A stretch of DNA of 64,000 nucleotides from Rhodoligotrophos sp. CJ14 (GCF_038811545.1 NZ_CP133319.1:186001-250000); one strand, 5' to 3'. Counted from the first letter of the stretch, positions 40,595-48,922 are shown. Made by a program: numbers and translations. The notes: a model not told the origin generated them from the sequence alone.

Positions 40595-41227
40595 TCACCG
40601 ATTGATCTTGACTTCGGTGACACCGCGGCTGGGCTGGAGATAGGTGAAGGCGGCATCGATCGTCTGGCCGCCGCGCTGGATTGCCGATGTGATCGATGAG
40701 CGCAGCAGCTGGCCGAGCCAGACATTCGTCACATTCACATCGATGATCTTGCACCCGGACGCCTCGGGCACAACGCGCCAGATCACCTTCTGTGAGGGTC
40801 TGCCGCCGAGAAACAAGAGGCTCGTCTCCACATTGACGGAATTGCCTTGCGGCTTGGTGCCAGTGACCCGGATCTCGCTTGCCCGGAATTTGCGGTAATT
40901 GTCGGCCAATGTCCGCGCAATGAAGACTTCGACCAGATCAACGAATTCGCTCTGGCGCTGGGCGGGCAACAGTCGCCGGTACTGGCCCAGAGCAAAAAGC
41001 GCGATTTGGTCCGTATCCGCGTGTCGCTGCACGACGGCGAGAAAAGCTTGTGGCGTGCCGCTTTGGGCCGCCTGGAGCGTATCGCCGCCGATACGCTGCA
41101 CGCAAGCTGTGGCATCCTGCGCTTGTACGGTGCTGAAGGATGCGGCGGCGCCCACCATGATGAAGGCCGCGATGGCTCGCGACACGAGGCCGAGGCCCAG
41201 CCAAGACCTGCAGCTAAAGCGATTCAT
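40595..41227 (-). CDS. MlaC-family phospholipid-binding periplasmic protein (paralogue 1)
   Basis: This 210-residue exported protein has the MlaC/Ttg2D fold, a periplasmic lipid carrier that moves phospholipids between outer and inner membranes. After a Sec signal (about 1-40, ending VQAQDA) the family pattern follows: FARTL-type helix VDLVEVFIARTLADNYRKF, VNVETSLLFLGGRPSQKVIW and VNVTNVWLGQLLRSSITSAI. Mature form has two cysteines. GAGGGG lies 7 bases before the ATG. A strong terminator separates it from the upstream paralogue at 41366, so it probably has its own promoter. Confidence 0.82.
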   Translation of the reverse strand: MNRFSCRSWLGLGLVSRAIAAFIMVGAAASFSTVQAQDATACVQRIGGDTLQAAQSGTPQAFLAVVQRHADTDQIALFALGQYRRLLPAQRQSEFVDLVEVFIARTLADNYRKFRASEIRVTGTKPQGNSVNVETSLLFLGGRPSQKVIWRVVPEASGCKIIDVNVTNVWLGQLLRSSITSAIQRGGQTIDAAFTYLQPSRGVTEVKINR

Positions 41228-41243
41228 CAGATAACCCCTCGTT

Positions 41244-41264
41244 CGAAGCGGCGCTTTTTGCGCC
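41244..41264. repeat. Small hairpin in the leader of the first MlaC gene
   Basis: On the minus strand GGCGC, a loop of five A residues, and GCGCC form a small hairpin about 20-35 bases before the MlaC ATG at 41227. It lies within the 5' leader and could affect mRNA stability or initiation; no more can be said. Confidence 0.3.
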
Positions 41265-41314
41265 TTATGACGATCCGCCCCTGTAGCTGCGCAGATGTAT
41301 AGGAAATTTCGTAT

Positions 41315-41343
41315 AAAAAAAAGAGCGGCCATGAAGGCCGCTC
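41315..41343 (-). terminator. Intrinsic terminator after the second MlaC gene
   Basis: On the minus strand GAGCGGCC, a TTCAT loop and GGCCGCTC form a perfect 8-bp GC-rich stem, followed directly by eight T residues. This is a textbook factor-independent terminator, 22 bases after the stop of the gene at 41366-41968, and it separates the two mlaC paralogues transcriptionally. Confidence 0.9.
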
Positions 41344-41365
41344 CGGGATCGCTCGATTGAGGCGT

Positions 41366-41968
41366 TTACTTCTTGAGGTAACTGATCAGCGAATTCATAT
41401 CGCCATTGTTCTGGCTGATCACAGAGACAAAGCTCTGCTGGGTGAGGCCGGCGAGCCAAACGCCCTGCACATTGATATCGAAAATCTTGTAGCCCCCGCC
41501 GGACTTTACCAGCCGCCAGAGCACTGGCATGGCCGGACGGCCGTCCCTGAACTCCACCTGGCTCGAGACCACCACGCTGTCGGAGCGTCCCTGCGATCCC
41601 GTGATCTTCAGGCTTGAACCGCTGATCTTATTGGCATTCGCCACGAACACATTCGAGATATAGCGCTCGAACAGCCGATAATATTCCTGCCTTTGGCTGG
41701 GTTGCAGCTTGCTGCGATAACGACCGAGGCTGTAATTGGCGATGGTCGGAATATCGGCACTGCGGCGCATGACCGCGCGGAATTGGCTTTCCGAGCTTGC
41801 GCGGGCTGCGGCAAGCACGGCTTCACCGATGGATGTCACGAACTGCTCGGCGCGAGCATCTGCCAGCGCTGACACGGGATCATGAATTAAGACTGCAGCA
41901 GCCACGAGGCCGGTGCCAACCATGCTGAGGAAGGCCCTTCGGGAAACAGCTGCCGAGGAGGTTGTCAT
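41366..41968 (-). CDS. mlaC: MlaC-family phospholipid-binding protein with twin-arginine-like signal (paralogue 2)
   Basis: This 200-residue periplasmic lipid carrier is of the MlaC/Ttg2D family. The N-terminus contains SRRAFLSMVGTGLVAAAVLI, which fits the twin-arginine consensus SRRxFL and suggests Tat export. The mature region has ARASSESQFRAVMRRSADIP, YYRLFERYISNVFVANANKI and FDINVQGVWLAGLTQQSFV, the usual MlaC order. I chose the ATG at 41968 with AAGGA 9 bases upstream; an ATG seven codons earlier exists. It lies 50 bases downstream of the MlaA-type gene, so the two may share a transcript that ends at the terminator at 41315-41343. Confidence 0.85.
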   Translation of the reverse strand: MTTSSAAVSRRAFLSMVGTGLVAAAVLIHDPVSALADARAEQFVTSIGEAVLAAARASSESQFRAVMRRSADIPTIANYSLGRYRSKLQPSQRQEYYRLFERYISNVFVANANKISGSSLKITGSQGRSDSVVVSSQVEFRDGRPAMPVLWRLVKSGGGYKIFDINVQGVWLAGLTQQSFVSVISQNNGDMNSLISYLKK

Positions 41969-42018
41969 ATGCGCGGTCCTTTCAGGCATGCAGTGTTATC
42001 AGTTCTGGCGATTAAACG

Positions 42019-42918
42019 TCACTCCGGAACGTCCGGGATATCAGGGAGTTCCTCGACATTTATCCGGCCGTTCCGAATTTCTGCCTCCCGATACTGGTAG
42101 TAGAGATTACGAACGGCAGCATAATAGTCTGGCGAGGTCTGGCGCAGACCATCGATTTGGTCAAGAGCTGATTCCCGCGAAGTAACCGTTTGTGCGATAG
42201 TTGGTGAAAGGCTTTCTACCACGGCCGCATCCATCAGGAGCCAGGTGGTTGGGTTCACGGCCGCATCCACCGCCCGGCCGACGAGGTGGCGCATGGTGGT
42301 GGGCCCGAACAGCGGAAGCATGATGAAGGGCCCGGCCTTGATTCCGTACACGGCCATTGTCTGGTCGAAATCCTCGGTGTGAGGAGCAAAACCATTCTGT
42401 GCCGCAACGTCCACGAGCCCGCCGACACCAACCGTCGAGTTTATGGCGAAACGAATGATCGTGGTCTGCGCGCGCTCGCCTTCTCCTTGCAGGACGTCGT
42501 TGAGCAGCGTGACCGGCAATGCGGCATTGGCCAGAACATTGGCCACACCCTGTCTGAGATGTGCAGGCACCAGCAGCCGATAGGCTTGGGCCGTGGGCTT
42601 GAGGATCGTGACATCCAGCACATTATTGATGGTGAACATCAGCCTGTTGAAGGTCTCAAGCCGATCATCGAAGCTCTGCTCGGCCAATTCCGCCGCAGCA
42701 TCCGGGTCAACACCGCCCGCGGGGTTCACCTCTACGCGGCGACTATCCGCATATTGAGGCTCGGTGAGCGCTTTGACCGCCGCCACCAGCTCCGCATCAA
42801 AATAATCGGGCGAGACGATTGCCGACTGGGCAAAGGCCGACGGAAGGGAATAGGCCAGGGGAAGGGCGACCACCCCCGCCAGCAGCCCCAAGAGAAGACC
42901 ACGATACGCGCATATCAT
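42019..42918 (-). CDS. mlaA: MlaA (VacJ)-family outer-membrane lipid-asymmetry protein
   Basis: This 299-residue protein belongs to the MlaA/VacJ family, which removes misplaced phospholipids from the outer leaflet and hands them to MlaC. Family blocks are visible: DRLETFNRLMFTINNVLDVT, RQGVANVLANAALPVTLLND, FAINSTVGVGGLVDVAAQNG and GPFIMLPLFGPTTMRHLVGR. The N-terminus MICAYRGLLLGLLAGVVALP followed by AYSLPSAFAQ is a Sec signal without a lipobox cysteine, so unlike E. coli MlaA it may not be lipidated. The start at 42918 lacks a good ribosome binding site. A region of 70-100 residues before the core is polar. Confidence 0.87.
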   Translation of the reverse strand: MICAYRGLLLGLLAGVVALPLAYSLPSAFAQSAIVSPDYFDAELVAAVKALTEPQYADSRRVEVNPAGGVDPDAAAELAEQSFDDRLETFNRLMFTINNVLDVTILKPTAQAYRLLVPAHLRQGVANVLANAALPVTLLNDVLQGEGERAQTTIIRFAINSTVGVGGLVDVAAQNGFAPHTEDFDQTMAVYGIKAGPFIMLPLFGPTTMRHLVGRAVDAAVNPTTWLLMDAAVVESLSPTIAQTVTSRESALDQIDGLRQTSPDYYAAVRNLYYQYREAEIRNGRINVEELPDIPDVPE

Positions 42919-43148
42919 AACTGGATGCTTTTTATTCCGTAGACGTTCCGTGGCGCGGAGAGAGACGCGGACACGGGCAGACCCTTCCCACCAATTCGGC
43001 AGAACTATGGGTACCATAAGCCCCCGCCGCGGCAAGCATGGTATTTTGTGATCATAAGAAAAGCCTAAACCGAACTTTGCGGCGGCAATCTGGCGATGTG
43101 TCCTGTCAGGCGGTTTACGACAATTCCAGGACGATCTCACATCGGGCT

Positions 43149-43177
43149 TTGCAACCATATAAAGATATGTTTATATG
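43149..43177 (+). promoter_or_regulatory. Predicted core promoter of the ArsR-methyltransferase/metF unit
   Basis: TTGCAA (43149-43154), a spacer of exactly 17 bases and TATATG (43172-43177) form a good sigma-70-type pair. Transcription would start near 43184, about 14 bases before the first ATG, giving a very short leader. The spacer and -10 coincide with the palindrome described separately. Confidence 0.55.
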
Positions 43178-43178
43178 G
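43155..43178. promoter_or_regulatory. 24-bp palindromic operator across the promoter
   Basis: CCATATAAA (43155-43163) and TTTATATGG (43170-43178) are perfect inverted arms around GATATG. This AT-rich palindrome in a GC-rich genome spans the spacer and -10 of the promoter of an ArsR-family regulator. It is the expected place for an autoregulatory operator. ArsR-family regulators of the SAM cycle (SahR type) are known to bind AT-rich palindromes upstream of such genes. Confidence 0.7.
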
Positions 43179-43197
43179 ACTAGTTTGATCCCGTGGG

Positions 43198-44265
43198 ATG
43201 AAGACGATGACGGATGACAGTCGGACAGAACAGCTTTTGGCGGCGCTGCGCGCGGTGGCAGAGCCCAGTCGGCTGCGTCTGCTGTTCATCATCTCCCACG
43301 GCGAGTTTAACGTCACCGAGCTCACGCAGATCATCGGACAGAGCCAGCCAAGGGTTAGCCGCCATCTGAAGCTATTGGTGGATGCGCGCCTCATTGAACG
43401 CCATCGGGAAGGCAGCTGGGTTTTGTTCCGGATGGCTGAACGGGAGGGGCCGGATCGGGAAATGGGTGGCGCCCTGGCCAGGATGATCGCCGATCTCCTG
43501 CCCGCGGATGATCCCATGCTGGCACGCGATCTTGCGCGGCTCGAAACCATTCGCGCCGAGCGCGCGGCAGCGGCGGCGGCGTATTTCCGGGCCAATGCCG
43601 GGGAGTGGGATCGCATCCGTTCGCTGCACGTGTCCGAGCACCGCGTCGAGGACGAGATGCGGCGCGTGCTCGGCAGCGCGCCAATCGACTCCTTGCTCGA
43701 TGTGGGCACCGGCACCGGGCGCATTCTCGAGCTGTTCGGACCCCAGATTCGTCAGGGCATCGGCATCGACATGAGCCGCGAGATGCTGGCGGTGGCGCGT
43801 GCCCGGCTGGATGCGGCCGGCCTCAAACATTGCCAGATCCGGCAGGGCGACATCTACCACTTGCCCTATGCGAGCGGCAGCATGGACGTGGTGACCATCC
43901 ATCAGGTGCTGCATTTTCTTGACGAGCCGGAGCGGGCCCTGGAAGAGGCGGTGCGTGTTCTCAAGCCAGACGGCCGATTGCTGGTGGTCGATTTCGCGCC
44001 TCACGAGCTCGAATTCCTGCGCGAGACCCAGGCCCATCGGCGCCTTGGCATCTCGGCCCAGCAATTTGCGACCTGGTGTCATCATCTCGGCTTCGATCAG
44101 ATCGAAACCAGGGTGCTGCCGCCGCCTGACGATATCGACCAGGGGCTGACGGTCTCGATCTGGCTGGCACGCAGCAGTGCTGCCGTCTCCGAGACAGCGC
44201 CCGCGAATATGGATAGGCGCTCGGCGCAAAACGGCACGGCACCCAAGGTTCTGGGTGTGGACTGA
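43198..44265 (+). CDS. ArsR-family regulator fused to a SAM-dependent methyltransferase
   Basis: This 355-residue fusion protein has an ArsR winged helix-turn-helix at about residues 5-95 (EPSRLRLLFIISHGEFNVTE, then QSQPRVSRHLKLLVDARLIE). No metal-binding cysteine pair is present in the sensor helix. From about residue 150 a class I methyltransferase domain follows, with SAM motif LLDVGTGTGRILELFG (about 166-181) and GIGIDMSREMLAVARARLD. Such fusions next to metF are common in Alphaproteobacteria. They probably sense SAM or S-adenosylhomocysteine and control methionine-cycle genes; catalysis is unproven. It precedes metF by 28 bases and has a palindrome across its promoter. Confidence 0.85.
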   Translation: MKTMTDDSRTEQLLAALRAVAEPSRLRLLFIISHGEFNVTELTQIIGQSQPRVSRHLKLLVDARLIERHREGSWVLFRMAEREGPDREMGGALARMIADLLPADDPMLARDLARLETIRAERAAAAAAYFRANAGEWDRIRSLHVSEHRVEDEMRRVLGSAPIDSLLDVGTGTGRILELFGPQIRQGIGIDMSREMLAVARARLDAAGLKHCQIRQGDIYHLPYASGSMDVVTIHQVLHFLDEPERALEEAVRVLKPDGRLLVVDFAPHELEFLRETQAHRRLGISAQQFATWCHHLGFDQIETRVLPPPDDIDQGLTVSIWLARSSAAVSETAPANMDRRSAQNGTAPKVLGVD

Positions 44266-44293
44266 CATGGCAGCAACCCACGAGGGAGCGCAT

Positions 44294-45202
44294 ATGCAAC
44301 ACTCTTCTCCAACCGAATCAGCCAGCGGCGGCACTCCGCTTGCTGTCTCCTTCGAGCTGTTCCCGGCCCGGACGCCCGAGGCCGAGGTGGCGCTGCACGA
44401 GACAGTTGCGAAGCTTGCCAAGCTGGAGCCGCGCTTCATGTCGGTCACTTATGGAGCAGGCGGCAGCACGCGCGAGCCCACCTTGGGCATGCTCAAATTC
44501 CTGGTGCGCGATGCCAAGCTTCCGGCGGCCGGCCACCTCACCTGTGTCGGTTCGGCCTGCACCGCCGTCGATGAGATGGTCCAGCGCTATCTCGAGGCGG
44601 GCGTGAGCCATATCGTGGCCTTGCGCGGCGACCCGCAAGGAGGGCTCGATGAGCCCTACATTCCCCATCCCCAGGGCTATGCCAATGCCGCAGCCCTGGT
44701 GAAGGGCATCCGCGCCATCGCCGATGTGGAGATTTCGGTCGCCTCTTACCCCGAGAAACACCCGCAATCGCCGAGCGTCGAGGCGGATCTCGATATGCTG
44801 GCTGCCAAAGTGGACAATGGCGCCAATCGGGCCATCACCCAGTTCTTCTTCGATAATGATCTTTATTATCGCTATCTCGATCGGGTGCGTGCCCGCGGGA
44901 TCGAGATCCCTGTGGTGCCCGGCATCATGCCGATCACCAATTTCTCGCGTGTCCAGAGCTTTGCGACCAAATGCGGCGCCAAAGTCCCCGCAAAGCTGGC
45001 CGAGCGCTTTGCCGCTCTCGGCGATGATGCGGCCGGCCAGATGATGCTCGCTGCTGAGACCGCCGCCGAACAGGTTGCAGATCTGCGCGAACACGGCGTT
45101 GGGCAGTTCCATTTCTACACCCTGAACCGCGCGGACATCATCTTCTCGATCTATCAGCAGCTCGGCCTGGATACGGCAAGGGCGGAACGACGGGCGGCCT
45201 GA
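44294..45202 (+). CDS. metF: 5,10-methylenetetrahydrofolate reductase
   Basis: This 302-residue FAD-dependent enzyme reduces 5,10-methylene-THF to 5-methyl-THF, the methyl donor for methionine synthase. It has the MetF TIM barrel, with SFELFPARTPEAEVALHE at the N-terminus, RFMSVTYGAGGSTREPTL, HIVALRGDPQGGLDEPYI and ITQFFFDNDLYYRYLDRVR. The ATG at 44294 is chosen because GAGGGAG lies 5 bases upstream; an ATG at 44267 would add nine residues. It follows the ArsR-methyltransferase gene in the same transcript and is the probable target of that regulator. Confidence 0.93.
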   Translation: MQHSSPTESASGGTPLAVSFELFPARTPEAEVALHETVAKLAKLEPRFMSVTYGAGGSTREPTLGMLKFLVRDAKLPAAGHLTCVGSACTAVDEMVQRYLEAGVSHIVALRGDPQGGLDEPYIPHPQGYANAAALVKGIRAIADVEISVASYPEKHPQSPSVEADLDMLAAKVDNGANRAITQFFFDNDLYYRYLDRVRARGIEIPVVPGIMPITNFSRVQSFATKCGAKVPAKLAERFAALGDDAAGQMMLAAETAAEQVADLREHGVGQFHFYTLNRADIIFSIYQQLGLDTARAERRAA

Positions 45203-45269
45203 ATCTCGGCGGTGCAAATGCAGCTTGTCTGTGCCGCTGAGCTGGGTTAGGCGAACGAGCAACTGCAGC

Positions 45270-46052
45270 ATGGGAACCGCACGTTTGCTCGTGCCGACAA
45301 AGGACAGCCAGGCCGAATCAAGCCCCCGCGCCTATGACTGGCGGGGGTTCCCGCAAGGTATCCGAGCTCTGTTCGGCATCGCGGGGCTCGTGATGATGTC
45401 GTCCTTCCTGGGCTTTGGCGCCTTCGTGCGCAATCTCGGCGAAACCGTCGACATTGGCTGGTACACGACCCTGTTCATCTGGGCTATGCCGGGGCAGGTT
45501 GTGTTCCTCACCATGTCGGCCCAAGGGGCAAGTCTGATCGCCATTCTTCTCGGCGTCTCGCTGACCGCCGTTCGCCTCCTGCCCATGGTGATGCTGGTGC
45601 TCGCCAAGTCTCGCATTGAGGGCGAGCGACGCTGGCCCGAATATATTCTCGCCCATTTCGTGGCGATCACGCTCTGGGTGATCGCCAACCATGCCTGGGA
45701 TGAACTTCCGCGCGAGCGGCGGCTGCCCTGGGCCATGGGCATGGGATTGGCCATGGTCACCGGCATGCTCGTCACGGTGACCGTCGGCTATTATCTGTCC
45801 GAAACCTTGCCGCCGCTCCTGGCGATCGCGCTCGTCTTTCTAACGCCCACCTTTTTCGGTCTCTCCCTGATCACCGGCGCACATTATGGGTTCGACTATC
45901 TCGCCATCGCCTTAGGCGGAGCATTCACCCCGATCGCCATGGCCTTTTTTCCCGAACTCGATTTGCTGCTGGCCGGGCTCACGGGCGGCGTGCTGGCCTT
46001 TCTCATCCTGCATCCCCGCCGCAAGCGCGTTCGGCACCGGCAGACACAATGA
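45270..46052 (+). CDS. azlC: AzlC-family branched-chain amino acid exporter, large subunit
   Basis: This 260-residue inner-membrane protein is of the AzlC/YgaZ family, which with its small partner exports branched-chain amino acids. The family start FPQGIRALFGIAGLVMMSSF, the block IWAMPGQVVFLTMSAQGASL and SLTAVRLLPMVMLVLAKSRI are clear, with about eight hydrophobic segments. The ATG at 45270 has only a weak GAG upstream. Its stop overlaps the azlD start (ATGA), the normal arrangement. It may relieve valine, leucine or isoleucine excess; methionine is also exported by relatives, which would fit the metF neighbourhood. Confidence 0.88.
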   Translation: MGTARLLVPTKDSQAESSPRAYDWRGFPQGIRALFGIAGLVMMSSFLGFGAFVRNLGETVDIGWYTTLFIWAMPGQVVFLTMSAQGASLIAILLGVSLTAVRLLPMVMLVLAKSRIEGERRWPEYILAHFVAITLWVIANHAWDELPRERRLPWAMGMGLAMVTGMLVTVTVGYYLSETLPPLLAIALVFLTPTFFGLSLITGAHYGFDYLAIALGGAFTPIAMAFFPELDLLLAGLTGGVLAFLILHPRRKRVRHRQTQ

Positions 46053-46396
46053 CCGCAGGCGCGCTTCCCGATTGGCTGTTCATTCTGACGATCGGCGTCA
46101 TCACCACCTATAGCTGGCGCCTTCTGGGCGTGCTCCTGGTGCGACGGCTCGATCCTCAGGGCACGAGCCTCCTCCTGGTCCGCTCAATTGCCACAGCTCT
46201 CGTATCGGCGTTGGTGATGAAGCTGATGATTGCACCACCCGGGGTGCTGGCCACCACCCAGATCGTCAATCGCTTCCTGGCGCTGGCGGTCGGTGCGGCC
46301 TTCGTTTTCACACTGAAGCGCCACCAGCCCCTGGCGATCGCCGCCGCGCTTCTCACCTTGATCGCCTTGGAGGCGATCGGCTTTCATCTGGGCTAG
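46049..46396 (+). CDS. azlD: AzlD-family branched-chain amino acid exporter, small subunit
   Basis: This 115-residue membrane protein has four hydrophobic segments and is of the AzlD/YgaH family, the obligate small partner of AzlC. Visible features are LFILTIGVITTYSWRLLGVL, a helix around TALVSALVMKLMIAP and a C-terminal LAIAAALLTLIALEAIGFHL. It overlaps the azlC stop by four bases (ATGA), so translation is coupled. Sequence conservation in this family is low; the assignment rests on size, topology and pairing. Confidence 0.85.
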   Translation: MTAGALPDWLFILTIGVITTYSWRLLGVLLVRRLDPQGTSLLLVRSIATALVSALVMKLMIAPPGVLATTQIVNRFLALAVGAAFVFTLKRHQPLAIAAALLTLIALEAIGFHLG

Positions 46397-46417
46397 GCGA
46401 GGGGTGAATTCGCTGGC

Positions 46418-46846
46418 TTACGACGAGCCTAGCGCCGCGATGAGCTTTGCCGCATTCGCCTTCAGGATCTCGGGACCGGCCATTTCGCCCGTATGTGGTC
46501 TCAGCGCAACCCCGGAATGGCGCGGCAGCACATGCACGTGAGTGTGGAACACCACCTGACCGCCTGCGCTCTCGTTGAACTGCTGAATGGTCACGCCCTC
46601 GGCATTGAATGCCTTCACTGCGGCGCGCGCGACCTTTTGCACGGTCGCCATCACGGCTGCCAGATCATCCGGTTGAATATCGAGCACATTGCGCGAGGGC
46701 GATTTGGGAATGACGAGCGCATGCCCGTCGGCGCGCGGCATGATATCCATGAAGGCGAGCGTCTTCTCATCCTCATAGATCTTATAGCAGGGCAGTTCGC
46801 CGCGCAGGATCTTGGCGAAGGGATTGTTCGGATCATAGGCGCTCAT
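46418..46846 (-). CDS. HIT-family nucleotide hydrolase
   Basis: This 142-residue cytoplasmic protein has the histidine-triad fold. The catalytic motif HxHxHxx is VVFHTHVHVLPRH at about residues 97-109. The N-terminal part, FAKILRGELPCYKIYEDEKT then LAFMDIMPRADGHALVIPKS, is typical of HinT/Fhit-type proteins that cleave nucleoside phosphoramidates or dinucleotides. The ATG at 46846 has GGAG 9 bases upstream. It is convergent with azlD across a 21-base gap. Physiological substrate unknown. Confidence 0.9.
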   Translation of the reverse strand: MSAYDPNNPFAKILRGELPCYKIYEDEKTLAFMDIMPRADGHALVIPKSPSRNVLDIQPDDLAAVMATVQKVARAAVKAFNAEGVTIQQFNESAGGQVVFHTHVHVLPRHSGVALRPHTGEMAGPEILKANAAKLIAALGSS

Positions 46847-46902
46847 GCAGCGGATCTCCTCAGGCAAGCGATCCTGTTAACAGCCCAGCCGCGCGGCTCA
46901 CG

Positions 46903-48093
46903 TCAAGAGCCTTGGCGGAATGGCGAATATTCGCACAACAGTTGCCCCATCTCGTCCACGTGACGCCGCTCGCGATCGAGATAGTCGGCAACCGCCCGGG
47001 CGAAATGGCGATCGGCGATGTAATGCGCCGACCAGGTGATATGCGGGAGATAGCCTCGCGCCAGCTTATGCTCGCCCTGGGCGCCCGCCTCGACCCGCTT
47101 CAATCCGCGTGCAATGGCGAAATCGATCGCCTGGTAATAGCATGTCTCGAAATGCAGGAAGGGGAGGTGCTCGATCGCGCCCCAATATCGCCCATAAAGC
47201 GTCTCCGAGCCGATGAAGTTCAGCGCGCCCGCGATATAGCGCCCATTGCGTTTGCACATGACCAGCAGGATATCCTTGGCCATGGCTTCCGAGACGAGGC
47301 TGAAGAAGCGGCGGTTCAGGTACGGCTGGCCCCACTTGCGCGCACCCGTATCCATGTAAAAGGCGAAGAAGGCATCCCAATGGGCTTCCTTGAGGTCAGT
47401 TCCGGTCACCCATTCGATGGAAACCCCGCAGCCCAGCGCCTGCTGCCGCTCCTTGCGCAATGTCTTGCGCTTGCGTGACTGCAGGGCGGTAAGGAACTCA
47501 TCGAAGCTGCCATAGCCGTCATTGCTCCAGTGGAACTGCTGATCGCTTCGCAGCAGCAACCCCATGTCGGCGAGTGTCGCCCGGTCACTTTCGCTGAGGA
47601 AGGTGAAATGGGCGGACGAAAGCTTCGCACGCCGCACAAGCTCGATGGCGGCCGCGCTGAGCGTCCGGCGCCGCGCATCACTGTCGGGTCCTTCGGGGAC
47701 CAGCAGTCGCGGGCCGGTTGCCGGCGTGAAGGGCACGCTCACCTGCAGTTTCGGGTAATAGCGCCCGCCGGCGCGTTCATAGGCATCCGCCCAGGCATGG
47801 TCAAAGACATATTCACCGCGGCTGTGCCCTTTGATGTAGCAGGGCATGCAGCCGGCAATTCCACCCGAAGCATCCCGCAAGACGAGATGGCGCGGCAGCC
47901 AGCCGGTTTTGGCGGACACGCTGCCCGAGGCCTCCAGGGCCTTCAGGAAGGCATGCGAGACAAACGGGTTGTAGGGCCGCTGCGGAGGGTTGGCGCAGGC
48001 ATCCCACGCGGCCGCATCGATATCGGCAATGGCGCCTTCGACGCTGATCACCGCTTCAGAGGAATCGCCCATCATGCTCTGTGGATTGCTCAC
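46903..48093 (-). CDS. FemAB-like acyltransferase family protein (DUF482)
   Basis: This 396-residue cytoplasmic protein belongs to the DUF482 (PF04339) family, whose members have a tandem GNAT fold like FemAB peptidoglycan aminoacyltransferases. Family blocks are YNPFVSHAFLKALEASGSVS, YVFDHAWADAYERAGGRYYP, KLQVSVPFTPATGPRLLVP, QSRKRKTLRKERQQALGCGV and FETCYYQAIDFAIARGLKRV. The donor and acceptor are unknown. It starts at a GTG (48093) with no clear ribosome binding site; ATGs six and seven codons later are alternatives. It lies downstream of the GDPD gene on the same strand. Confidence 0.8.
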   Translation of the reverse strand: MSNPQSMMGDSSEAVISVEGAIADIDAAAWDACANPPQRPYNPFVSHAFLKALEASGSVSAKTGWLPRHLVLRDASGGIAGCMPCYIKGHSRGEYVFDHAWADAYERAGGRYYPKLQVSVPFTPATGPRLLVPEGPDSDARRRTLSAAAIELVRRAKLSSAHFTFLSESDRATLADMGLLLRSDQQFHWSNDGYGSFDEFLTALQSRKRKTLRKERQQALGCGVSIEWVTGTDLKEAHWDAFFAFYMDTGARKWGQPYLNRRFFSLVSEAMAKDILLVMCKRNGRYIAGALNFIGSETLYGRYWGAIEHLPFLHFETCYYQAIDFAIARGLKRVEAGAQGEHKLARGYLPHITWSAHYIADRHFARAVADYLDRERRHVDEMGQLLCEYSPFRQGS

Positions 48094-48157
48094 GGTTTTG
48101 GAAGATCGGTGATGGAAGCCTCGCTTTCAAGTCTCGTGAAAAGGCTCCCACGAGCGC

Positions 48158-48919
48158 TCACGGCGTGAAGCCCTCGAAGATCATTTGATCGGCGAAGAGC
48201 GAGGCCTGCCGGCGGTCGCTCGCGCTGCGCACGGTCCAGGTCAGAACCGGTCGGCCATGCCGTCTCGCCCAGCGGCTGAGCGGGGAGGGCAGGGAGCGGA
48301 CCTGGTGGGCGATGAAATCGGGCGCAAGCTGCTCCAGAATGGCAGGGGTGCTGACGGCCCTCCGACGCGCGGCCGAGAGATGCTCGCCATCGGTCACCTC
48401 GCCGTCGATGCTGCAGGTGAAGCCGCGCACAAGTCTGGGCCCGTAATGGGCAAGGGCTGCCACGCTGTCCGGGTCGAAGGACATGACCGCCACCGGCCCG
48501 CGATAGCCGGAAAGCGCGCGCGCCACCCGCTGTTCCAGCGGACCACAGCCGTCCCACAGGCTCTTTAGCTCGAGCACCAGGGCAGCACGCCCCTGAACCT
48601 GGTCCAGAAGCTCGTCCAATGACTGGATGCGGTCGCGCGACCCGGTGATCGATAGCTGTTGGAGCTGTCGAAGGCTGTGGGCGGCCACCGCGCCTTCGCC
48701 ATTGGTCAGACGCTCGAGTATCGCATCGTGAAACACCACCGCCTCGCCATCGCCGGTGCGCTGGAGGTCAACCTCGATGGCATAGCCATGCTCGATCGCT
48801 GTGGCAACGGCCGAGGCAGTATTCTCGATGATTCCGCGCGCACGGTCATGCAGGCCGCGATGGGCAAACGGGCGCGCCGTAAGCCAGCTCAGATGCTGCG
48901 CCCCCGGGCCCCACCGCAT
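48158..48919 (-). CDS. Glycerophosphodiester phosphodiesterase family protein
   Basis: This 253-residue protein has the GDPD TIM barrel that releases alcohols and glycerol-3-phosphate from glycerophosphodiesters. Catalytic and metal residues are visible in FAHRGLHDRARGIIENTASA (first His and Glu-Asn) and YAIEVDLQRTGDGEAVVFHD (metal-binding Glu and Asp, second His). RPVLTWTVRSASDR is the conserved C-terminal block. No signal peptide is present, so it acts in the cytoplasm. It starts three bases after the RidA-family stop, so the two genes are co-transcribed. Confidence 0.88.
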   Translation of the reverse strand: MRWGPGAQHLSWLTARPFAHRGLHDRARGIIENTASAVATAIEHGYAIEVDLQRTGDGEAVVFHDAILERLTNGEGAVAAHSLRQLQQLSITGSRDRIQSLDELLDQVQGRAALVLELKSLWDGCGPLEQRVARALSGYRGPVAVMSFDPDSVAALAHYGPRLVRGFTCSIDGEVTDGEHLSAARRRAVSTPAILEQLAPDFIAHQVRSLPSPLSRWARRHGRPVLTWTVRSASDRRQASLFADQMIFEGFTP

Positions 48920-48922
48920 GGC

